Positions 7,870 through 11,494 of a stretch of 11,494 nt of DNA are shown in pieces. The DNA lies in assembly GCA_002409595.1 (NCBI GenBank), contig DHNQ01000031.1:5680-17173 (forward strand). Direction: 5' to 3'. Source of the DNA: Dysgonomonas sp. UBA5412. Its GTDB lineage: Bacteria; Bacteroidota; Bacteroidia; Bacteroidales; Dysgonomonadaceae. The notes beneath the pieces were generated by a model, which did no database searches, had not been told where the DNA came from, and saw only the letters and a list, made by a program, of their open reading frames with translations. Position numbers and translations under genes: made by a program. The stretch's first letter is position 1, and each line of letters starts with the position of its first letter.

Positions 7870-8988
7870 TTATTTCTCCAACTCTGCTTTGACAATATTT
7901 TCTAAAACTTTCTTATCTGGTAATTTTAGAAGATATTTTGAAACAAAGAGCTGATCTTCCATATTGACAGTAGTGTATTTTACCAATGTGTCATTTTTAT
8001 CAGCACATAAAATAATTCCGATTGGGGGATTATCGCCTTCTGTCATCTCTTCTGCTTTGAAATAATTCAGATAAAGAGTCATTTGCCCTGCATCGGCATG
8101 AGTAAATTCTCCGATCTTCAAATCTACTAAAACGTGACTTTTTAAAATTCGATGGTAAAACACTAAGTCTATCCGGTAATGAGTATTGTCAAATGTAATT
8201 CGTTTTTGGCGAGCTTCGAAACAGAACCCAGTCCCAAGTTCTACCAGAAATTTTTGTAAATGAGTTAGTATAGCTTGCTCCAAGTCTAGTTCTGAGTGGG
8301 CAGAATTATCTTCTAAACCCAAAAAATCAAGAATATAGGGATCTCTAAGTATTTCGGAATTAGTGGTAGGCTTTAGACTCTTCACTTTGGCTATAAGTGC
8401 CTCTTTATTCGTAGATATAGATGTTCGGAAAGCTAAAGACGTATTTGTGGCTCTTTTCAGATCTCTAACGCTCCAATTGTTCTTGATCGTTTCTACTTCA
8501 TAAAATAAACGTTCCAAAGGATCTTCAATTTTAAACAACTCTATAAAATGTGTGTATGTGAGTTTCGATAATATCAACTCAACAGGTAATATCATTTCCT
8601 CATCGAATTGGCTAATCAGTGATTGGCTTTTTTCTAAACCTTGTATATTCAGCTGATTATCTATGCTTTGCAATAAGCCAATCACTGATTGTCTTATTTG
8701 CGGATACCTCTGATAAAAAGTTCTATGATTTTTCAGAGCACTGACAGAAAATCCTTTTACCTCTTTTTGTTTCAATTGAGAGGCTATTTCACCTATCAAA
8801 TTATCTCCATATTTTGCTTTATCTTCTCCCTTCTGTTCATACTCAACGATATAATATCCAACAAGCCAATTGCGAAGGGTCAGATTTAGATTGACACTCT
8901 TTTGAGCATTATCTTGAAATTGATAATGTGCTTGAGAAATACTATCTATAAGTTGGTCAAAGCTCGACTGTCGTTTATTGAGTTCCAT
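7870..8988 (-). CDS. YhcG-type PDDEXK nuclease (DUF1016 family)
   Basis: 372 residues from the ATG at 8988, close to the roughly 375 of E. coli YhcG. The frame runs up to 9060, but that longer start lies in a hairpin loop after the recombinase gene and adds an unrelated hydrophobic stretch, so I reject it. The N-terminal DUF1016_N region (about 10-96) has the helical NLTLRNWLVGYYIVEYEQKG and SVSALKNHRTFYQRYP motifs. The C-terminal PD-(D/E)xK nuclease core has IDLVFYHR (Asp274), LVDLKIGEF (Asp289, Lys291) and DAGQMTLYLNYF (Gln302). The catalytic residues look intact. The linker between the domains (about 97-128) holds two in-frame copies of a palindromic repeat encoding QSVIG and QSLIS. The biological role of this family is poorly settled; the genes often sit near recombinases and restriction systems. 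It follows the recombinase gene by 91 bases on the same strand. Confidence 0.88.
   Translation of the reverse strand: MELNKRQSSFDQLIDSISQAHYQFQDNAQKSVNLNLTLRNWLVGYYIVEYEQKGEDKAKYGDNLIGEIASQLKQKEVKGFSVSALKNHRTFYQRYPQIRQSVIGLLQSIDNQLNIQGLEKSQSLISQFDEEMILPVELILSKLTYTHFIELFKIEDPLERLFYEVETIKNNWSVRDLKRATNTSLAFRTSISTNKEALIAKVKSLKPTTNSEILRDPYILDFLGLEDNSAHSELDLEQAILTHLQKFLVELGTGFCFEARQKRITFDNTHYRIDLVFYHRILKSHVLVDLKIGEFTHADAGQMTLYLNYFKAEEMTEGDNPPIGIILCADKNDTLVKYTTVNMEDQLFVSKYLLKLPDKKVLENIVKAELEK
8606..8632. repeat. 27-bp palindromic repeat, copy B (inside the nuclease gene)
   Basis: Inner arms GCTAATCA (8611-8618) and TGATTGGC (8620-8627) pair with one wobble around a single central base; the outer arms have decayed. 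Read on the minus strand it encodes KSQSLISQF. The 16 bases at 8614-8629 are the exact reverse complement of 8675-8690 in copy C. Confidence 0.65.
8672..8698. repeat. 27-bp palindromic repeat, copy C (inside the nuclease gene)
   Basis: Arms AATAAGCCAATCA (8672-8684) and TGATTGTCTTATT (8686-8698) pair over 13 bp with one mismatch around one central base. On the minus strand it encodes IRQSVIGLL. It starts exactly 66 bases (22 codons) from copy B, so both copies are read in the same frame. Confidence 0.65.
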
Positions 8989-9046
8989 ATTGGAATTAGT
9001 TATTTGTATCTGTAAAAATAATAAAATATAACAAAAACTGAAGTTT

Positions 9047-9073
9047 AATTCTGCAACCATTAGATGCAGAATT
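9047..9073 (-). terminator. Hairpin after the recombinase gene, probable terminator
   Basis: Perfect 9-bp arms (AATTCTGCA at 9047-9055, TGCAGAATT at 9065-9073) with a 9-base loop, starting 6 bases beyond the recombinase stop. On the minus strand a TTTTTG run follows about 10 bases later rather than directly, so termination may be partial. It also lies upstream of the nuclease start (8988) and could act as an operator there. Confidence 0.45.
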
Positions 9074-9079
9074 AGAAAA

Positions 9080-10333
9080 TCACTTCTTCAAGTTATTTCT
9101 CAATGCTTTCAATCTATCAGCAGCCTGAAAGTTATCGACTTTAATATATCGCATAAATGCAGCTGGACTTTTGTGTCCCGATATTTTCATTAGTTCCTCG
9201 GCAGGAAAGCCCGATAGATACATATTGGTACAAAAGGAACGCCTACAGGTATGTGACGAGATCATTTCCCATTTCTTGTTTACCTCGGCAACCCTATTGT
9301 TTCCTTTCTTTCTCACGACTTCTACTTTGTGGATAAGTTTTATTCTCTGTCCTAACTCTTTTACTCGTTCATTAAATTTATAACTATGGACTTTCGGTAA
9401 ATTATAATCATACTTCTTAAGAATATCAGGCACATAGTCAATCATTGGAATAACAACGGCTTTGTGTACTTTACGTTGCTTAATATTAATATTCCCATTG
9501 ATATGATCAATGTGCTCCGAGTTTAGTGTAGATAAATCACTATATCGAAGGCCTGTATAACAGCCCACTATGAAGATGTCTCTTATTTCTTCCAATTCCT
9601 TATCCTCAGATAAGTCAAGCCTATAAATAGCCTCTAATTCTTTTTCATTGAGATAAATTGCATCCGTCTCTTCCTCTACAACCTTGAATGATTTCAAATC
9701 AATATTAGGAATCACCCCTTTCGTAATTTGATAGTTGACAAATCCTTTTAGCAGTCGTACAACTTTTCCTGCCGAATTAGTAACTAAACCAACTGTCCCA
9801 TCTGGTTTGACAGCTTTGTAGAAAAGATAATCCATAAATTCATTATAGAATTTAAGATTCAAATTTCTGAATGTAACAGGCTGAGATGAATATTCTTTGA
9901 AATTAGTGAGGTGCTTTCGCAATGTTTTATAGTCTTTTACTTGATCTTTAGAAACATGGGGAGCTTTTTCTTCAATATACAGCTCCAATGTTTTAAACAT
10001 ATCTACTCTATTTGAACGTTGCTCATATTCCCTATTCTTTTCCAATTCGAGCAGAATATAGTCCACAGTAGGGTCAATAGTATTGTCCACTGCATAACTG
10101 AGTATTTCGCCAAGTTTAGATGTTATTTTGGTAAGTACAAGATCAATCTCTTCAAATTGCGGACAAGCTCGCTTTATCCATTTTTTCTTATTATCCCAAT
10201 GCTCAGGCTTTATGTCGTAACCTGTTGCGATAAGAGTTCTTCGAGAACGAGAATAGTTATAACATACATACAAAGGAGTAGTCCCATCTTGAGAAATACG
10301 TTTCGCTAGTATATAAGGAACATAATTTGCCAT
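9080..10333 (-). CDS. Tyrosine recombinase (Bacteroidetes-type phage/ICE integrase)
   Basis: 417 residues from the ATG at 10333. A longer frame to 10399 is rejected because it crosses the promoter and the direct repeats. The N-terminal arm-binding domain (about 1-85: PYILAKRISQDGTTPLYVCYNYS, GYDIKPEHWD) is followed by a SAM-like core-binding domain (about 110-215) and the catalytic domain (about 225-410). The active-site set is complete: Arg263 (TGLRYSDL), Lys288 (QRK before VVIP), His361 and Arg364 (SSHTCRR), His387 (SGHKS), and the nucleophile Tyr396 (FMRYIK). It catalyses site-specific DNA strand exchange through a 3'-phosphotyrosine link. It reads away from a tRNA-like end at 10482-10501, the usual arrangement for an island integrase beside its attachment site. 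It is probably autoregulated, since repeats overlap its promoter. Confidence 0.93.
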   Translation of the reverse strand: MANYVPYILAKRISQDGTTPLYVCYNYSRSRRTLIATGYDIKPEHWDNKKKWIKRACPQFEEIDLVLTKITSKLGEILSYAVDNTIDPTVDYILLELEKNREYEQRSNRVDMFKTLELYIEEKAPHVSKDQVKDYKTLRKHLTNFKEYSSQPVTFRNLNLKFYNEFMDYLFYKAVKPDGTVGLVTNSAGKVVRLLKGFVNYQITKGVIPNIDLKSFKVVEEETDAIYLNEKELEAIYRLDLSEDKELEEIRDIFIVGCYTGLRYSDLSTLNSEHIDHINGNINIKQRKVHKAVVIPMIDYVPDILKKYDYNLPKVHSYKFNERVKELGQRIKLIHKVEVVRKKGNNRVAEVNKKWEMISSHTCRRSFCTNMYLSGFPAEELMKISGHKSPAAFMRYIKVDNFQAADRLKALRNNLKK

Positions 10334-10351
10334 ACTTTTTATATTTAAAAG

Positions 10352-10371
10352 TGTCGTGCATTTGTCGTGCA
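10352..10371. repeat. Tandem 9-bp direct repeats (tgtcgtgca) at the integrase promoter
   Basis: TGTCGTGCA occurs at 10352-10360 and again at 10363-10371, 11 bp apart, so both copies lie on one face of the helix. They overlap the -7 box and the expected start of transcription of the integrase. They are likely arm-type binding sites for the integrase or sites for an excision/repressor protein. Confidence 0.6.
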
Positions 10372-10400
10372 AATCTACAAAAACTATTGAACAATGCAAA
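10370..10400 (-). promoter_or_regulatory. Integrase promoter (Bacteroides consensus)
   Basis: On the minus strand TTTG (10400-10397) is followed by exactly 19 bases and TAGATTTG (10377-10370), a full match to the Bacteroides primary sigma factor consensus (TTTG, about 19 bp, TAnnTTTG). Transcription should start near 10363, leaving a leader of about 30 bases before the ATG at 10333. Confidence 0.75.
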
Positions 10401-10481
10401 CAAAATGGAAAATTATAAAAATATAAAGTATTGATATATAGTAATTATTGTAAAATATAGAAAAATATTAAAAATAAATAA
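10401..10481. other. AT-rich spacer between integrase promoter and attachment site
   Basis: An extremely AT-rich stretch (runs of A and T with almost no G or C) without a gene. DNA of this kind next to an attachment site is a common place for bending or arm-site binding proteins, but I see no defined site. Confidence 0.4.
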
Positions 10482-10501
10482 GAGTCCCGTCCATACCGCC
10501 A
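10482..10501 (+). other. tRNA 3'-end fragment, probable attachment site of the island
   Basis: The 20 bases gagtcccgtccataccgcca fit tRNA positions 57-76 without a gap: G57, A58, G59, T60 and the invariant C61, five T-stem bases (CCCGT), seven acceptor bases (CCATACC), discriminator G73, and CCA. No tRNA body lies upstream; that DNA is AT-rich. A strong terminator follows 4 bases later. This is what remains at the far end of an element that integrated into a tRNA 3' end. The matching acceptor 5' strand of the intact gene should begin GGTATGG. I cannot name the amino acid. Confidence 0.5.
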
Positions 10502-10505
10502 AAGT

Positions 10506-10550
10506 AAACGCTAAATATCTATTAGTTAGATATTTAGCGTTTTTCTTTTA
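10506..10550 (+). terminator. Strong intrinsic terminator downstream of the tRNA fragment
   Basis: Arms 10506-10520 and 10528-10542 form a perfect 15-bp stem (16 bp if 10521 and 10527 pair) with a small loop, followed by a T-rich run to 10550. It would serve a + strand transcript, consistent with the terminator of the original tRNA gene. The other strand also has a T-rich flank, so it may work both ways. Confidence 0.75.
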
Positions 10551-10555
10551 ACCTC

Positions 10556-10576
10556 ATGTCCCCATAAATGTCCCCA
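10556..10576. repeat. Tandem 9-bp direct repeats (atgtcccca)
   Basis: Two exact 9-bp copies 12 bp apart, just outside the tRNA-like fragment and its terminator. Spacing and size mirror the repeats at the integrase promoter (11 bp apart), but the sequence differs. They may be arm sites of another recombinase. Confidence 0.45.
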
Positions 10577-10821
10577 CAACTCAGGATATATTAAATTTAC
10601 CCTTTCAATTATATCATTTTTTAGACTTAAACAATCTATCTCAATTAATCCATCAGATAATTTATACCCCATGTAGAGGTTTGGAACTTCACTACCTATC
10701 CAATCATTCAATAGACAAACCCATCCCTTATATCGGCTCTAAACAAGCAAGGGTACACCCCCTAATTCTATTACTTACAAAATACCACATAGTGTGAATA
10801 TATTTTTTTTATTTTCTATTA

Positions 10822-10852
10822 TTGGTGGTCGGCGATAATCTCCATACTTTAT
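10822..10852 (+). promoter_or_regulatory. Candidate promoter for the small gene at 10905
   Basis: TTG (10822-10824), 20 bases, then TACTTTAT (10845-10852), which matches the Bacteroides -7 box (TAnnTTTG) except for the last base. Transcription would start near 10859, with a leader of about 45 bases. It may also serve the gene at 11224. Confidence 0.35.
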
Positions 10853-10904
10853 TCTATCTTGCATACATACTCTTATGTAAAAACAGCATAAATAAAGATA
10901 AAAC

Positions 10905-11174
10905 ATGAAAGATTACGAGAAACTAGCTGAAGCTATGAGGCTAAAAGTTGAAACACTTGAGAAAGAAGCAGAAAGTTATAAAATCGAATTAGATGAAATA
11001 TTGGAGAAGTTAGACAAACGGATAGACGAATTACAGTCTAAATTTGAACTCACCGATTCCCAAGAAAACAAACTCTTTGATTTAGAGGACAAGTATGATT
11101 TCTATGAAGAATTACGTGACAAATTTGATGACGTAGCAAGTGATTTTATCATGGCTTCCATTAGTTTAATGTAA
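10905..11174 (+). CDS. Small coiled-coil hypothetical protein
   Basis: 89 residues, highly charged and rich in E, K, D and L. Residues about 5-75 are one long helical coiled coil (LAEAMRLKVETLEKEAESY, LDEILEKLDKRIDELQSKF, ENKLFDLEDKYDFYEELRDKF). A short hydrophobic end follows (DFIMASISLM). There is no signal peptide or known motif. The ATG follows an A-rich leader typical of Bacteroidota. It lies right of the presumed island junction, in very AT-rich DNA, and probably forms a unit with the small gene 49 bases downstream. The function is not recognisable; a structural or adaptor role is only a guess. Confidence 0.65.
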   Translation: MKDYEKLAEAMRLKVETLEKEAESYKIELDEILEKLDKRIDELQSKFELTDSQENKLFDLEDKYDFYEELRDKFDDVASDFIMASISLM

Positions 11175-11223
11175 ATAGATATATAATTATAAAATATTTA
11201 CTAATGAAATTGAAATAATATCA

Positions 11224-11451
11224 ATGAAAGATTTATCAGGCAATACAATTTATATTTGTCCACAATGTAAAGATGGAAATTTTAAAACAATTAAAGATGA
11301 AGCTGAATTATCATCTGCACGTTCCAACTACCTAATCAAAGAAAAAGAACGTAAAGAAAAAGAAGAAGAACAAAACAAATTCAGAAAGGAATTTCAAGAA
11401 GAAAGAAAAAAACATATTCAAAAATCACCTTTTAGAAAAGATAAAATATAA
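11224..11451 (+). CDS. Small charged protein with a CPxC motif
   Basis: 75 residues. The N-terminus (about 8-20) has YICPQCKDGNFKTI, a single CPxC knuckle like half of a zinc ribbon; no second cysteine pair follows, so metal binding would need a dimer or partner. The remainder (about 38-68) is a very charged K/E/R helix, ending in a basic tail (KSPFRKDKI). It starts 49 bases after the coiled-coil gene, and both open with MKD. No ribosome binding site is obvious. I do not recognise a family. The codon composition is very AT-rich like its neighbour and unlike the pilus genes. Confidence 0.6.
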   Translation: MKDLSGNTIYICPQCKDGNFKTIKDEAELSSARSNYLIKEKERKEKEEEQNKFRKEFQEERKKHIQKSPFRKDKI

Positions 11452-11494
11452 AAGATAGGGTTACAGTGATTTATTGTATATAATAATTGAAAAA

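Larger units (their letters stand above)
10551..10904. other. AT-rich region right of the island junction
   Basis: About 350 bases with no gene I can support. ATGTCCCCA occurs at 10556-10564 and again at 10568-10576, 12 bp apart. A minus-strand frame open from 10738 down to a stop at 10526 (WVCLLNDWIGSEV, then LKNDIIERVNLIYPEL) has protein-like stretches. However, it lacks an ATG (only a TTG at 10711), runs through the repeats and ends inside the terminator stem, so at best it is a gene remnant. The right end carries the promoter for the next gene. Confidence 0.4.

Noticed and set aside
7760..7954. A 64-codon + strand frame between the nuclease and the regulator.
   Set aside because: It overlaps the 3' end of the well-supported nuclease gene on the other strand and crosses several inverted repeats; its composition is not protein-like.
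8989..9060. An upstream start for the nuclease, adding 24 residues with a hydrophobic stretch.
   Set aside because: The extra part is encoded by the loop and arm of the hairpin after the integrase gene and by AT-rich DNA. The ATG at 8988 gives the normal family length.
10526..10711. A 61-codon minus-strand frame starting with TTG.
   Set aside because: It has no ATG, translates the direct repeats as WGHLWGH, and its stop is inside a strong terminator stem. It is kept only as a possible remnant.
1..11494. CRISPR arrays, complete tRNA or rRNA genes, and a replication origin.
   Set aside because: No regularly spaced repeats, no complete cloverleaf and no DnaA-box cluster were seen on either strand.

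Overview
The window is Bacteroidota DNA, most likely from the order Bacteroidales. The evidence is a run of fimbrillin (Mfa-like) lipoproteins, a DUF3575 protein, a membrane-spanning AraC/TPR regulator and a Bacteroidetes-type tyrosine recombinase. There is also a promoter that fits the Bacteroides consensus (TTTG, 19 bp, TAnnTTTG), and starts generally lack Shine-Dalgarno sequences. The species cannot be told from the sequence.

Layout: a small unrecognised + strand gene (about 31-303) may begin before the window. A 333-base stretch follows, holding a small minus-strand reading frame (429-563). From 637 to 10333 every gene is on the minus strand, so the order of expression runs right to left: tyrosine recombinase (9080-10333), YhcG/DUF1016 nuclease (7870-8988), membrane AraC regulator (5690-7483 or 7513), then a five-gene pilus operon. 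The operon order is DUF3575 outer-membrane-type protein (4887-5456), Mfa2/FimB-like anchor candidate (4031-4864), fimbrillin (3142-3987), fimbrillin (2174-3094), and a long fimbrillin with a lectin-like DUF1566-type C-terminus (637-2160). To the right of about 10501 the DNA is very AT-rich and holds two small unrecognised + strand genes.

How the genes fit together: the pilus genes look like a complete type V (FimA/Mfa1-type) fimbrial unit with lipoprotein pilins, a likely anchor and a likely tip adhesin. The one-component membrane regulator directly upstream is the natural candidate to control it. The recombinase has a very good promoter overlapped by direct repeats. About 80 bases upstream of that promoter is a 20-base sequence that matches the 3' end of a tRNA (T-loop to CCA), followed by a strong terminator. 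I read this as the right-hand attachment site of an integrated island that includes at least the recombinase and possibly the nuclease and pilus genes. The intact tRNA would lie left of the window on the + strand.

The least expected signal is a family of three 27-bp near-palindromes. Two lie in frame inside the linker of the YhcG nuclease gene. The third lies about 260 bp downstream of that gene, just upstream of the pilus regulator. I saw no CRISPR array, rRNA, complete tRNA or replication origin.
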